A stretch of DNA of 64,000 nt from Homalodisca vitripennis (GCF_021130785.1 NC_060213.1:64022001-64086000), one strand, 5' to 3'. Shown: positions 48,601 through 60,960, counted from the stretch's first letter. Notes: a model not told the origin generated them from the sequence alone. Made by a program: numbers and translations.

Positions 48601-51210
48601 AATGCAAGATTAATTTTTTTTTTTTTTTTTTCATTTTGAATCATAGTTTAGTAATATGAAATACGGTTCGTCACCCGTATTTTAGGTAGGCGAGGTCCCC
48701 CTCCCCATAAAAACAGTATCACAAAAGATCATGAGCCTATAGAGTAATGAAAATGCTCAAGTGTGAATATTGGAATTGAATGTCATTTTTATGACGTATG
48801 ACGTGGTTTTTCAACCACAGTGGCCATAATGTAAGGCCCTTCGATGTCATAAGATATAACACATTAAAACAATTAAAGTTTTAATAACAGCCCTAAACCA
48901 AATATCTTAGCTAAAACTTTTGATTTATTGGGCTACAGACAATAATGTAAGCAATAATAAAAATAATAGTAACAATAAATTTAGTTTAAGATTTTCATGG
49001 TTAGTTCTCCAAGCTAGCACTCAAAGTCTTTTTACACTTGTAAAAATAAACCAAATGGCGTCAAAAATTCTTTATTTATATTTATTATATTAAGCTATAA
49101 ATTTGAACATAAAAAGGTCGTGGTAGGAATGGAAAAGTTATCTTGAAGAATAGTCCAAATTCTTAATAATATGATACTCTAGTTACAAGTTTAGATTCAT
49201 ACTTCAAACTATACCGAATATGAGAAGAAATTAAGTAGACATATTTATCTTTACTAAAATTAATATAAGAAATCATTTATAATTAAAACAATTCCTTTAA
49301 GTTCAAATTTTATATTTGAGTACATACGTCATAACAAGATAATGAATAGTGTTGTGGGTGAACTTATAAGTATAATCCAAATGATTGTAAAGTCAAATCA
49401 ATAAAATGTTATGAACACTTTAAATGTATCAATATTAAAACGTATTTTTCCAACTTTATGTACAACATTGGAACTGAAACCATGCATAAAACATGAAATA
49501 TCCAAAATTGACTAACCAGAACCCAGAGTTGTTTATTTGTCGCGTGAAAGTAATTAGTTTCATATTAATAGAGATGGCGATGTCATTACTGAATGTAATT
49601 AATTCAAACAAGACGTAAAATGATGGGACGGCACTGGAATGTAAACAAGCAACGTAGTTCACTATTATATATTACTAATATATTTTTTATGTTTGATTTA
49701 TTGATTTTCTTTTAAAATTCACAACAATTAAACAATTCTTTAAATCTGTTTTGTTACAACCGTTTTTATTTCAGTTTTCATAGAGTAATATACTAAATTA
49801 ATCACAAAACACAAGTTGATAATTATTATATAATAATCTATTTAATTTTTTGTATATTATTGCTCAGGGTTGTAATAACTGTATCAGAAGTGTGTATAAT
49901 TTTTTTCAAACCACCGCTTACTTTTTCTAGTTCCATTGCTCTGGTAGCATTAAATAAATTCAAGAGGTCATCAAATAACTGCCTAGTCTATGGTAGTAGT
50001 TCCGAGAGGTCTCTATTTCCTCATCCCGTCAAACCTCGTTACACCAAGCCCACGAATAAACCTCCAACAACGTTGGTGTCCTCGAACATCTTTTACTGGA
50101 TGTTGAGACGTCTCTGAGCTTCCTTGAGATCAATTATTCATGTTGTGAGGAACTACCATCCCTCATCTATTTTTCGAGTACCACCAGATTCCAAAACTTA
50201 AGGCCTCCAATAGCAGCATTAATAAGATCTTTAGCTGGATTATGTCACATCTCAAACTTTCTTGAGAGATTAAGTTTTATTCATGATTGAATTGCCATTT
50301 CTTAAATAATTTCGCACTGTTTCTAATAGAGACGTTGTTTTGCCATATCTGAAGTCATGAGACATTGAAAAACAGGTTGCCAGCAAAGTTGTTTATTTCC
50401 TATAACAAAAATTCAGACAGATATGCAATTAATTTGGAATTGTTTTCATTATCACCCTCTTACGTTAATTAAATAATGCGTCTCGTTTCTCTAAACTACA
50501 GTAAAAGAAGCCATTTTACAGTTTTAGTTAATTGGAAAGGTGTTTCAATTTACTGCGAACGTCCCACTGTGGTTTCCGGCCGGTGGTAATCTAGGTTGTG
50601 TAATAGGAATTTGCATAATGTCCACCCTAATTAAAATAATTAACTACTAATTAACTTACATATGTATTTTTAGTCACTCATTGCAAACGTTATATACGAG
50701 TAATAAAACAATGAGGTGTCAACAATAAGTTCTAAGTTCTAATTACATTGCAGTTTTTATTTCAGAGCAGGGAGAAATTCCATTTTAAGGGTAGTTGCAT
50801 TACTGCATACAAAAACATTCTGTCAGAATAATGCATTTTTATTTGGATCTAAAGTTGTGCCATGTAACTAAAACATTCTAAATCAGTGACTTAGAAAGTT
50901 TTCGTGTACACAGATTTAACTTTTAACTAAATTAGTTGTTAATGTAATAATACAGTGTTGCTGTAATACGTATATTACTTTAGCTATATAGTCTTAGTCA
51001 ATTAGGGCTGTATAATACGCACAACCTGGCTTTTATTGAAACCAATAAAATAATTTCTCACAAGATGTGGAATGATCGTCAGCCATGCTAATTGAAGTGG
51101 AGGTCAAAATGAGAGGGAATTCAAAAGGTTAAAAATATTAAACTATTTTTGTATCTGATTATATTTTTGCCATGATACAATTTAAACTCACCGTCAAATA
51201 TATAAATAAT
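45615..51210. other. AT-rich, no gene recognised
   Basis: About 5.6 kb without a recognisable gene, RNA or repeat. Short ORFs (47,247-47,477 plus; 47,447-47,635, 47,848-48,030 and 49,456-49,662 minus) have no motif I know. A T18 run lies at 48,614-48,631. On the minus strand, 50,100-49,850 contains a protein-like stretch (LFDDLLNLFNATRAMELEKV) with upstream stops. It might be a decayed exon, but nothing confirms it. Confidence 0.4.
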
Positions 51211-51643
51211 CTAAAATCACTGTCAGACAACTATATAAAGAGACTGAAAGTCACCCATTTAAGGTCTGGATATAGTTAGCTGTCTAATATAACATTTATT
51301 TATTTACTAGCGGTAACTAAAATCACTGTCAGACAACTATATAAAGAGACTGAAAGTCACCCATTTAAGGTCTGGATATATAGTTAGCTGAGTCTAATAT
51401 AACATTTATTTATTTACTAGCGGTAACTAAAATCACTGTCAGACAACTATATAAAGAGACTGAAAGTCACCCATTTAAGGTCTGGATATAGTTAGCTGAG
51501 TCTAATATAACATTTATTTATTTACTAGCGGTAACTAAAATCACTGTCAGACAACTACATAAAGAGACTGAAAGTCACCCATTTAAGGTCTGGATATAGT
51601 TAGCTGAGTCTAATATAACATTTATTTATTTACTAGCGGTAAC
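51211..51643. repeat. Four tandem units of about 108 bp
   Basis: Units start at 51,211, 51,317, 51,427 and 51,535 (spacings 106, 110 and 108), each beginning 'ctaaaatcactgtcagacaa' and ending 'atttatttactagcggtaa'. Differences are a few small indels and one c/t, so the array is young or homogenised. The last unit runs directly into a CGGCTTTGC-type dispersed repeat. Confidence 0.96.
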
Positions 51644-52020
51644 CCACGGCTTTGCACGAAATTTTTAAAATATGGCGGTAGCCTATGTATTCAAGTATTT
51701 ATGATATAATATGGTGATCCAATATGATATTTTTCAAACGTAATAGGCATAGGATCGGGTATATATTATTGCAGTGTTAATGGTTAGACTATCAAAAGTT
51801 GAGGGACTAATTCTACATCAAGCGCGTATAGGAGCATTTGTTGTTCAAATGAATTATATTTCTGATGCCACATCTGAGTTTACCTTGCCCCGATCTACTT
51901 TCGGAACGACAATATCTTTACAGAGTTTTCCTGATAGCATATCAAGGAAAATATATAAAGGAAATATATTTGTCTACTTATGAAATTTTGTCTACTTAGG
52001 ATTGAGAAGATTATTTCGGT
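51640..52020 (+). repeat. CGGCTTTGC-type dispersed repeat
   Basis: Starts 'gtaacccacggctttgcacg' and includes 'caaatgaattatatttctga', shared with 10,970-10,990 and 52,850-52,875. The ORF at 51,774-51,983 lies inside and is probably chance. Confidence 0.55.
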
Positions 52021-52179
52021 TAAAAAGTGTCGACTTTCCGAACATTTTATTTATTTCTATTCTGATGTATTTACAATGTCAAATTAAGGTTTACTTTATC
52101 GTCCCTTCAAAGAAAATAATTTCATTTAGTTAGTTCTCAAAAACCTACTCCTGTCAAAATGAGTCTACTTACATCTCTT

Positions 52180-52360
52180 GCAATCTTCTTTTGGTCGAAG
52201 ATATTTCCTGTGCCATAGTTGATGTTACCTTGTTGTAACAATCAAGGAAATATGCATACATACTAGGACTAAGAAGTCTTTTACGGTCAAAAACATCTAA
52301 TCCCGATATAAGGAAAAAAACCTTAGGAAGTTTATGCAATATTTCATTAATCATTTATGA
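52180..52360. repeat. Diverged echo of 51,930-52,040
   Basis: 'atcaaggaaatatgcataca' followed by 'aggactaagaagtcttttacggtcaaaaac' mirrors 'atcaaggaaaatatataa', 'aggattgagaagattatttcggttaaaaag' in the same order. Probably the tail of the same repeat family. The minus-strand ORF 52,169-52,354 overlaps it. Confidence 0.5.
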
Positions 52361-52799
52361 TAGCTTTAGAGTTATAGAAGCCTTATATAAAAATGTAAAC
52401 ACATTTATCCGTCTGTTTGACATACTTCAGCTGAAATATCAAAGAAAGCTCAAAAGTGTCCGCAGATGTTTGGTTCTTATTTAAGTTTAGATTCTGCAAC
52501 GTAAATATAATCTTTAAAATACTCGTTATATTATTTAAACATATGGTTGGTTGTTCTGTCGTAAAACAATTTTTACACGAAACAGTTGATTACATTTAAC
52601 AGAAACTTTAATTTAATATTCAACAACTTTAGCGACCAAAACGGAATTTTTCGCTACTTTATAGACTAGTACGAATAGTACAAATAGGCTATATTCATAT
52701 CAGGGACCCTAATTATGTCCATGTACATTTTCAATACAATCGGTTGAATATTTTACGCATGAAAGCAAAACAAACAAATTAAAGCACTTTCGCAGTTAT

Positions 52800-52960
52800 A
52801 ATATTACCGATTTCGCCCGCACTTTCATAAGTTTTTCATGAGCTCTGCTTGTTCGAATGAATTATATTTCCGACGCTAATGTTAAGGGTGCGCTCTACCA
52901 CTCTGGTGAACGCTGGTGCAAGGGTTTTGAATCTGCCTCATTGTAGGCTTATTTTTTGAG
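52800..52960 (+). repeat. Fragment of CGGCTTCGC-type repeat
   Basis: Contains 'gatttcgcccgcac', 'cgaatgaattatatttccga' and 'aagggtgcgctctaccactc'. The second phrase is shared with the copies at 10.9 and 51.8 kb. Confidence 0.5.
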
Positions 52961-53239
52961 CTATTACAAATATATTGATGTCATTTAAGTAACTAAATAT
53001 TTGTATACGTGCATTAGTTTTTGAAATTTCAATTTCGATTCAACCCATGCTGCACATCAGGTGGAAGTTTGTAAAATTAAGGGTATTTTCAACGCTTCAT
53101 AAAATAAAAACGTGAATTTTTATTAAAGAATTGAATACAGACATTCGTAGATTGGAATATAGTAAGCGTAAAACTGCAAACGGTTTATTAAAAAGTTCTG
53201 AAGTTAAGGTACAATAAGGCAGACATGAAAGGTCTGCAA

Positions 53240-53500
53240 GCGCTATTCAACGCTCTGTCAGGTGACGCGCGTGGCGGCTACAGCCGGAAACTGTAGGCAA
53301 CTCTCCCACCACTACCTGCTGGATATTTCCCTCACCCGCTTTCGCTAGGTTATAACGTGTACGAGCTCTCACGCGTATGTTTAATGGGGCGATTAATGTA
53401 GGCGGATAGAAAGAGTGGGGACAGAGCCGAGCAGTACCGATAAATCCCGAAAATTCCTGACAAAACCTGTACATGCGGCTGATAGCGACCTCAGTTCGGA
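53240..53500. other. GC-richer segment, unclassified
   Basis: Markedly GC- and CpG-richer than its surroundings (for example 'gtgacgcgcgtggcggctac'). A 75-codon minus-strand ORF (53,247-53,474) without stops is expected from the base composition. It could be part of a transposon or an old exon or promoter; no family recognised. Confidence 0.4.
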
Positions 53501-54490
53501 ACGGTTCTGATTTCTATTATCTTACGAATTAATGAGTCGTTTTTATATCCAAATTAATGAGTCGTTTTATATCCGAACATATCTGCAAAACATAGAAATT
53601 ATATCAAATTAATTATATTAATATTGAACTTTCTTTATAACTCCAAAGACACTTAACAAAATGTGAGATGGTGCACAACGAATAAAATGTCATAATCCCA
53701 TCATATTTTGCATATAGGCTTAAAATGACGGTAAATATAGTTTTTTGAGCTATTGGGAATATATTCAAATTAATAGGGCAAAAGCAACATATTATAATGT
53801 GGAGTCCTTAATTGGTAGTAAATAAATTAATAATTAATATTATTCCAGAATATTAGAATAGTGAATTATAAAATTAAATTAAAGACAAAAAAAACATTTC
53901 GGCCATTATCTCGCGGTTAAATATTGTTTAATCGATTTTGTTTAATTGATTTGATTAACTGTTTAATTAATTTAAATTGATTTTGAGATGATTAAAAAGC
54001 TAATATTATGGGGTTAGAAATCTCTATAGTAAAACACTTATACGTGTTGTTTATAATTCAACTCACCTAAAACTAGTGTAATTTTATTTTAATTTCTTTT
54101 TCTTGGAAATTTAATCTCTCGTTTGCTTAGGTAACTTTGTTATTATTTACAATAAAAGATAATGTCTGTGAAGTTGGCAGTGCAACTTCAAAGTATTGTT
54201 ATAGAACCTATATCAAACGTTTGTGCTTTGTTTGTGCACGTAATATTGACGTTTTGTGTTCGATGTATTCCCCATCAATAAAGAATTGTCATAAGCACTG
54301 GTAACTTTCATACGAGCAGTGAAACTTGTTTAGAAGTATTTTATACAAAGGAATGTTGTTGTAATAAAACTTATTGTATAGTAACAAATATTTATAGACT
54401 TTTTTAAATGTCATGTGATATTTACATTCCACATATTATTAATAATAATGTATAAAACACTAAACAATTTAACTAAAAAAATCATGGCAG
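53501..54490. other. AT-rich, nothing seen
   Basis: AT-rich sequence. The 'atgagtcgttttatatcc' phrase is repeated in tandem near 53,530-53,575. No gene or RNA recognised. Confidence 0.5.
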
Positions 54491-54546
54491 ACCTATGTAA
54501 TGAGTTTAGGGTAAGAGCTATCTTCAGTCGTGGGAAAACCCGCTTT

Positions 54547-54760
54547 CCTGCCCGGTAGTGGACACAAAAGATGCGTTGCAAATATTTGGTTCAGAACTGC
54601 GAGGGTGTGAGGTCGTGTATAAGATAGTGTATACATCATATTCTTTTGAATGCGCAGAGCCCTCAGAGGGTGGTCCCACTTTCTAGCCATAAACCTCGTC
54701 GTGGGAAACCTTCTACCTGCCCGGTAGTGGACACAGAAGATGTGTTGCGAAAATTTGGTT
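54547..54760 (-). repeat. Direct repeat of 45 bp, 169 bp apart
   Basis: 54,547-54,591 and 54,716-54,760 match with four substitutions. Read on the minus strand, both give NQIFATHLLCPLPGR, and all four changes are synonymous (Ile, Phe, Thr and Leu codons). Flanking 'cgtgggaaa' is also shared. This hints at a duplicated coding piece on the minus strand. The longer ORF at 54,493-54,690 (minus) contains the first copy, while the second copy meets a stop right after the Arg. Confidence 0.55.
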
Positions 54761-55969
54761 TACCGGACCATTCTGCCATTAAAAACCATATCTGCGGACT
54801 ACATTCATTGTTACGACCACGTGCATATAGCGCACATTCTACGGTCTCTAAAAACTATATTGCCCATCAAAAAAGTCCATTGTAGTTATAAAGGGTAGGG
54901 TTCAGAAATGTTTGGTGAAAATGAATTCTTTGAAGAACTTGAGCACCAAGGGACTTGCAACACGCATCTGAAACACACTGCTCAGTACAGATTGGCCCCT
55001 CCATCCCCACACTTTCTCTCCACCTACATTGATCCTACGTGTGGCCTTTCGGTGTTGGTATATCACTCGTGTTTACAAGTTCGATATAGTTACCTACAAT
55101 TGCCACAATCCAAGACTAACAAAGAAGCAACGTCTGCCACTGAGTGCAAAGAGGAGAAAGAACCGTGGGCAGAATCTTAGACGCTGGCGTGAAGAACATA
55201 CAGGGGAGAATAACATCAGGTAAGAGAAAAGAGGGTTTTAAAGAAAATCACTACAAAATATTTATATTGTAAAATATGCATTACTTAATTATATTTTATT
55301 TATTAATTTTTAATCATGAAGTTATTCAGCTTCATGCCAATAATTCAGCCAATATTCAGCTGGAAATGGGAATATTGGCTGAATGAATGTGGAGTGGCTG
55401 AAGATTTGTTTTGTTTGAATGTGGTTTGAGGCGAAATGAAAGCTTTAAATTTTAGATATTTAGTCTTGACTATTGCTATACATATGATAACCCTTTTAGT
55501 GCCAGACAAAAAATCAAAAGTTGGTCTGAGAAATGTTAGTGATTTTTCACATAATACTACTGAGGGATGCCAGGCCTATTTCAGCCGTTTTGCAGTGTTT
55601 TACTAAAAAAATTGTAAAAATTAAAAATATTGAGATATTTTCCTGATTTTTTCATTTTTTTGCAGTAAAATTAAATTTCCTTATTAAAAAACTACAAAGC
55701 AAATTATATTTCTAAATGTAATTAACTTAAAAAAATTTTAAAAAGTAGACATTTTACTTACAGTTTTTATATTTTTCCAGTTTCACATGAAAAAATAGTA
55801 CTTTAAAAAATTTATTTCACTATAACACATACTATCACTTGAAAAAGGAATTAAAACTGAATACACACATAAAAATTTTTGATTTCAAAAACCAAAAAAA
55901 TCATGTTAATTTTTTTATAAAGTTACATTTTCACTTTTTTGTGTTATTTACACTATTTAGCTGCTATTA
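54761..55969. other. No assignable gene
   Basis: Contains overlapping plus-strand ORFs at 54,646-54,885, 54,908-55,180 and 55,029-55,223, which I cannot assign. They lie upstream of a YqaJ-type pseudogene on the same strand and could be remains of its 5' part. 55,230-55,960 is AT-rich with an 'attcagc' cluster near 55,320-55,385. Confidence 0.35.
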
Positions 55970-57080
55970 GCTGGCCAGAGTACTTGCGAATTGTGGAAGC
56001 ACGAGCGTAGAAAGAGACTAACGGCATCAAATTTTAGGAAAAATATGCAGGATGAAGTCAATACACCGTGCCAAAAAAACAGTGGAACAACTCCTATACA
56101 AATCGTTCGTTGGAAACAAAGCCACGAGATACGGTGTGGAGAGAATGAGCGAAACGCCATAGATGAACTGGAAAACCTCATAGGAGCCAAAGTGGAAGAG
56201 TGCGGGACTCTTCGTAGATCCAGTTCATCCATTTTTAGCTGCTTCGCCTGATGGCATTTAGACGGCAGGGGATTAGTTGAGGTAAAATTATATATCAAGT
56301 AATTTTTATAAACACACTAAAATTAAAATGAATGAAAAAGTTACTCATTGACAAAAAGTAGCTCATTTTCCTCCGACTAGAGACTGAAAAACCCACTGAA
56401 GTCATATTCACTCTGTAGTTGGAGATTGATCCACTCTTTACAAATGGGTTAATTTTTCCTGCTTTCATTATTAGCGTGTGAGGCTCATGAAAATGAAATA
56501 TTCCGTTATGTTTTTCAATACTTTGTACTACTTTTTACGATTTTTAATTGGAGCTTAAAACAAGTTTATAGTATACTTGATATTGTTTAGTTAATATTGA
56601 CTGAATTAAATAATTTTAAGTTTATTGCTGAGTTTAAATATAATATTGAATTTCTTATAGCTTCATATACTGTATATTAATAATATGTGTGGGAACTGGT
56701 AGTAATATTTGTATTTATTTTACAGGTTAAATGTCCGGCTGCAGCAAAAAATTTAACTCCAGCAGATGCTGTACGAAAGAAAAAATTATAAAATTTTGCA
56801 AGCTGGATGAGTGTGGCGAATTAAAATTTAAAAGTGACTCACTCTTATTATTATCAAGTACAAGGACAACTCCATGTAAACAGGAAAACAATTCTGTTTA
56901 TTTACAGTATGGACACCTCACGGATTATCAGTGGAAAAAATTTTGAAAAAATGATGAGTTCTGGCTTAAACATATGCAAATTCCACTTTTAACTTTTTAC
57001 CACAAATGCATATTGCCAGAACTAGTTGACCCAAGATACCCTCGAGGGCTTCCTGTGAGAGACAGACTAGATGTTTTGTA
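55970..57080 (+). pseudogene. YqaJ-type PD-(D/E)XK nuclease pseudogene
   Basis: Remains of a YqaJ-like exonuclease domain, a family of PD-(D/E)XK nucleases known from phages and also as genes or transposon cargo in animals. Exon 1 has RKRLTASNF near 56,010 and YKSFVGNKATRYG near 56,095-56,135 in a second frame. Then come ENERNAIDELENLIGAKV at 56,140-56,190 and FVDPVHPFLAASPDG near 56,210-56,255 in a third frame. SPDG supplies the catalytic Asp. A GT-AG intron (56,282-56,725) splits the E-x-K motif region: GLVE before it, VKCPAAA after it. Exon 2 has a YYYQVQGQL stretch near 56,845. Four or more frameshifts and stops make it non-functional. Family call from motifs only. Confidence 0.78.
56282..56725 (+). 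other. Intron of the YqaJ pseudogene
   Basis: A 444-bp AT-rich stretch with 'gag|gtaaaatt' at the donor and 'tttattttacag|gttaaatg' at the acceptor. The join keeps the codons of the E-x-K motif in phase (Glu | Val-Lys-Cys-Pro). This argues for a true spliced gene and not a processed copy. Confidence 0.7.
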
Positions 57081-57544
57081 ACTAAAGTTTTTATGTTAGT
57101 ATATGCAATATACGTGACGAGAGCAGGTGATCCTAGTAATTCATTTAATTAAAAAAAATCTTGAAAAGTCCTTAAAAATCTTATGTGATCTGATAATTCT
57201 AAAAAATGAAAGAATGTTATATAAAACAATAAAATGTTGTAGGTTTACATTATGGATAAAAGAATTAATAAAATTATGTTAGTTTTGTTGATAAGATTAA
57301 AAATTATTTAAATTTTCCATGGTTTTCATAACAATTCCTGCCTTGCCCAGTTTTTCCACGTACAGTATTCCAGATCGGTAGACACTCTGACCTGACAATA
57401 TCACTGGAATGATTACGTTTCTGTTAGTTTTCAAATAGACCGAATTTTAAATTAACAAAAATAAAATTTATTTTACTAAAACGTTTTATTGCATAATAAT
57501 AAAAGTATGTTGTACCAAACGAGTAACGGTTAGGATAAGTACCC
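57081..57544. other. AT-rich, nothing seen
   Basis: No gene, RNA or repeat recognised. Confidence 0.5.
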
Positions 57545-58230
57545 GGTTTAAAGTTTTCATACTGATTTAGCCGATCTCCACACTACGTGGTGCGAGTGCG
57601 TTGATACGAGCCGTACGCCACCGAACGCATTTTCTTTCGGAAAATAACTGAGATGCTCCGTAGTCTCGATACTGCGATTTATGGCCTGTGGTACATCGCA
57701 TTCTTAACAAATCTAAAACATGTACTGTAATAAAAGTAAAAGTGTCATGTAATGTTATTCACATATAATAATATTTGAAGGAAGCCACTCCCAGTCTGAT
57801 TTTTTTTATAATATTTTACGTATCATGTTTTGCCTAAATAATACTACAATATTTTATGTATGTTTAGCAATAGTTTTAATGTGTATCTTTGTGTCCATTT
57901 ACTGTCAGTATATAGGGGCAGAATAATGTGAATAAAGCATAGCATGTGGCGTGGGTAAATTGGCTGAAGAGTGAAAGACTAGCCCATCCCTGTTAAACAC
58001 GAAGCTGTGTGCTTCTGCGCCGTGTGTGTGAGTCGGGACGTCGCGCACCTGGCTCGGGTCCCCCCGCTCGGCAAATGTCGGAGGCGCTCGGTAAGTTCCG
58101 ATCCCTTCCACAGCAACTACTTCATTGCCCTCCCTACAACCGATTTTGCCAGCGCTCCAAGCGGATTTTTGGAACATCGTACTGCGATTTCTGGCCTGTG
58201 GTAGACCGCACCCTTAAGTTTAGTTTGTTA
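57545..58230. repeat. Unclassified segment with internal repeat
   Basis: A 32-bp phrase at 57,669-57,700 ('actgcgattt', 'tggcctgtggta' and so on) recurs at 58,179-58,210 with four differences, each followed by a 'cttaa' end. GC-rich sequence fills 57,950-58,180. The right end read in reverse starts 'ttaagggtgcggtctaccac', and a similar 'ttaagggtgcgctctaccac' occurs at 52,883-52,902. That suggests the end of a non-autonomous DNA transposon with a TTAA-like border. The opposite terminus was not found. ORFs at 57,905-58,401 are not preserved elsewhere. Confidence 0.45.
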
Positions 58231-59439
58231 CCACGATCAAGAAAATATGACAAAATTTGTATACTTATGGCTATTTTAATTTACTCCAGTATTATAAAAC
58301 AAGTATTGCTTTGTTTCATAATTGATTTTTCCCCGTTACCCGATCAAGAAAAAAATATATATACACACACACACACAGATCTGAAAAGCCTACTTCTGTA
58401 AAACACAAAATGAGTTATATACTATATATCAGTCGATGGGTTAAATGTGTAGTAAAACACAATATATTTATTAGAAATAATGATATACCAGTACAATAAA
58501 TAACCAGTAAATTATTATTCTTACAATTCAATAATGTATCTTTTTTATATTTGTTTTCCACCAAAAGCCTTCATTTGAGATGTAATTTTTAATTTGGATA
58601 CGTATTTTAAAAACAGAAACAAATTGTAGTTATTAAAAAACAGTTGCAGTTATTACGAAAACAGTAACTGTGAATAACAGACATAATTATTTATCAAATA
58701 TTGCTTTATTAATTGAGGAAGCATTGTCACAATTAGAGTTCTGCCACTGCACCGCCAAGTCTAAGCTGACATTTACAAACAGCTGTACCCGAGTGTCATT
58801 TGACAGTAAAACTTTTAATGAGCCGACTTGTTTCCCTGACAAACGGAAGGTAAGGTTAAACTTTTACACTAATTGCTATCATTCTGTGGCTTCATTACCA
58901 TTTTCGTGGTATTTGAAAAGGAGAACAATTCTTTCAAAGCTAAAGAGCTTTTTAATTAGATGACCAGGACTCGTTTTAGGTTACTACTCAGAGGCATTAC
59001 TTTCGGTGTTACTGTTTTCTACTTTAACTTAAGGAATATAGTATTTAAAGGAAAATATTTATATTGATCATTTTAGGATGAATAATTGGCTGGTAAAGGA
59101 GGAAGACAAGGTATCTTGTAATATGCATTTCTTTAAGTTGTCCCTTCAGTCTTTTCAAAGGAGTAATCTTAAAAACCTGCAATGAAAGATAAATTGATAA
59201 AATCAGTGGTGTAACCTTAAACGGGAAAGGAACTCTCCTACTAAAGGTCTTGAAAATATACATGGAACAACAAACTAAGTTGTTTTATACACATAAGTTA
59301 AATGTTTAACTTATAAATATGTTTATCTATTTGATTAAAATTTGAAATTCAGATATATTCCAAACCCCTCCTGCCCAAGTGTGATGTACCTTTCAATCAG
59401 ATTCACTAGTTACGCCACAGACAGACAGAGACTTTACTT
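58231..59439. other. AT-rich, no assignable gene
   Basis: A 97-codon plus-strand ORF at 58,670-58,963 and a 72-codon minus-strand ORF at 59,045-59,263 show no known motif. A short CA run lies near 58,364-58,377. Nothing else seen. Confidence 0.4.
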
Positions 59440-60960
59440 TCTTTAATACTTTTGTTTATTTTTTTCTCCCCTGATCCATTGGTCCGTTGTTTCATCAGGA
59501 CAGGCTTAAAACTTTACAAAACTATTTACAGTTTTTCAGTTGTGGCATAAAGAGTCTTATTACATAGTTATAAATCTTGAATATTAAACATTTATACAAA
59601 CAAGTCTGTCTTGAATGTGCATTGTGCATGATTACATATTATTTAAACAAATATTTAGGAATTTTATGCATTAAAGATGAAACAATATAATCTAACCTTT
59701 CATTTATGTTCTACCATTTTTACTATTTAAAATAAGGTGAAACGTTTTTATCTATATTTAAATTTAAAATATACCGTATATAGGCGCAATTTGAGCTCTC
59801 TCAAGTCTATTAATTTGACTATTATTTAAACCACACAAAGCGGCACAACAATAATCGGAAACCTAAAGTAGAAACCAGCCGATTTTTTATCTAATGAGGG
59901 CTTAAAATACATTCTTTAAAATTTTTACGAAAACCTGAAAACTTTTTAAAATATATAATTAACTTATTCGGACCAACCGAAATTATTATTCTATCTTAAA
60001 CCTAAATTAACAACATTATTTTTATATGGTAACATCCTGCATAAGAATCCTTCATTATTTTTTATGACTAAACATTATCATAAATCAAATTATTTAATAT
60101 TCGTGAATATCTAATGATTATTGCTTTACATTTATAAACATTAAGGCATAAATGTTGATTTGTACAACATGTTTAAATCTGCGTTGAATAATTCTACAGC
60201 GTTATTAACGTTATTATAATTACGATCTCGTACATACACCTGCATGTCATCAGCGTATAATATGGTTTTACTAAAAACCACTGACTAACTAGTTTTATTT
60301 GTATAAATTGAAAACAACATTGGTGATAAAGTAGATCCTTGCGGCAATCCCACACTATTCCATTTCCGATCACTTAAAACACCACCGTCTGTTTTAATTA
60401 TTTGATATCTATCACTTACATAAACCTCAAACTACGTAACTGTATTACGACTAAAATTGTACGATTCTATTATTGCTAATAAAAGATTGTGATTAACAGA
60501 ATCAAAGGCACGAGAAAAATCTAATATCATAAAGCTGTTAACTGCCTTTAATCCATTGCTTTTCTTATATCATTAGTTACACTAATTAATGCTGTATTTG
60601 TACTAAATGACGCTCTGTACCCTGGATGATATAAAAAAATTATAGCTATTTAAAAACATGAATACTTTTTGATAAAATAACTTGTCAAGTACCTACTTTC
60701 CTAAAACATATAATAGATTTATTGGTCTGTAGTGCTTACATTCTGATGGATTTTATTTTTACTTTAGAAAGTGGCAAAACTAATGAATATTTTCACTGAC
60801 TAGGATAAACACCACTCTCCAATGAGTAATTAAAAATATGACACAATACTATTTTTATCATAAACTAATTTAATAAATTTTAATTAAATATCATCATTGC
60901 CGACTGCATTAGATGACATCTGTCAAAGCCTTGTAAATCAGATCACAGGTAACTTGAGAT
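59440..60960 (-). mobile_element. CR1/jockey-like LINE remnant (LINE C)
   Basis: Minus-strand non-LTR retrotransposon remnant. The reverse transcriptase occupies about 60,190-60,660, and the downstream part includes CAALCGLNNSQINRLERAQ near 59,790-59,850, typical of the region after the RT core. The family differs from LINE A and LINE B (motif YADDMQVY). Both ends are estimates; no tail repeat or target duplication was identified. Confidence 0.78.
60190..60660 (-). pseudogene. LINE C reverse transcriptase, decayed
   Basis: Motifs on the minus strand: SFMILDFSRAFDSVNHNLLL near 60,480-60,540, NSVGLPQGSTLSPMLFSIY at 60,303-60,360, and catalytic YADD at 60,247-60,258 followed by MQVYVRDRNY. The last two are in one frame with a stop codon between them (near 60,287). 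Upstream, PGYRASFSTNTA near 60,590-60,625 lies in the expected place. Inactive through stops and shifts. Confidence 0.85.

Noticed and set aside
51211..51643. CRISPR-like array
   Set aside because: The four units are contiguous, without distinct spacers, in a eukaryotic, transposon-rich context.
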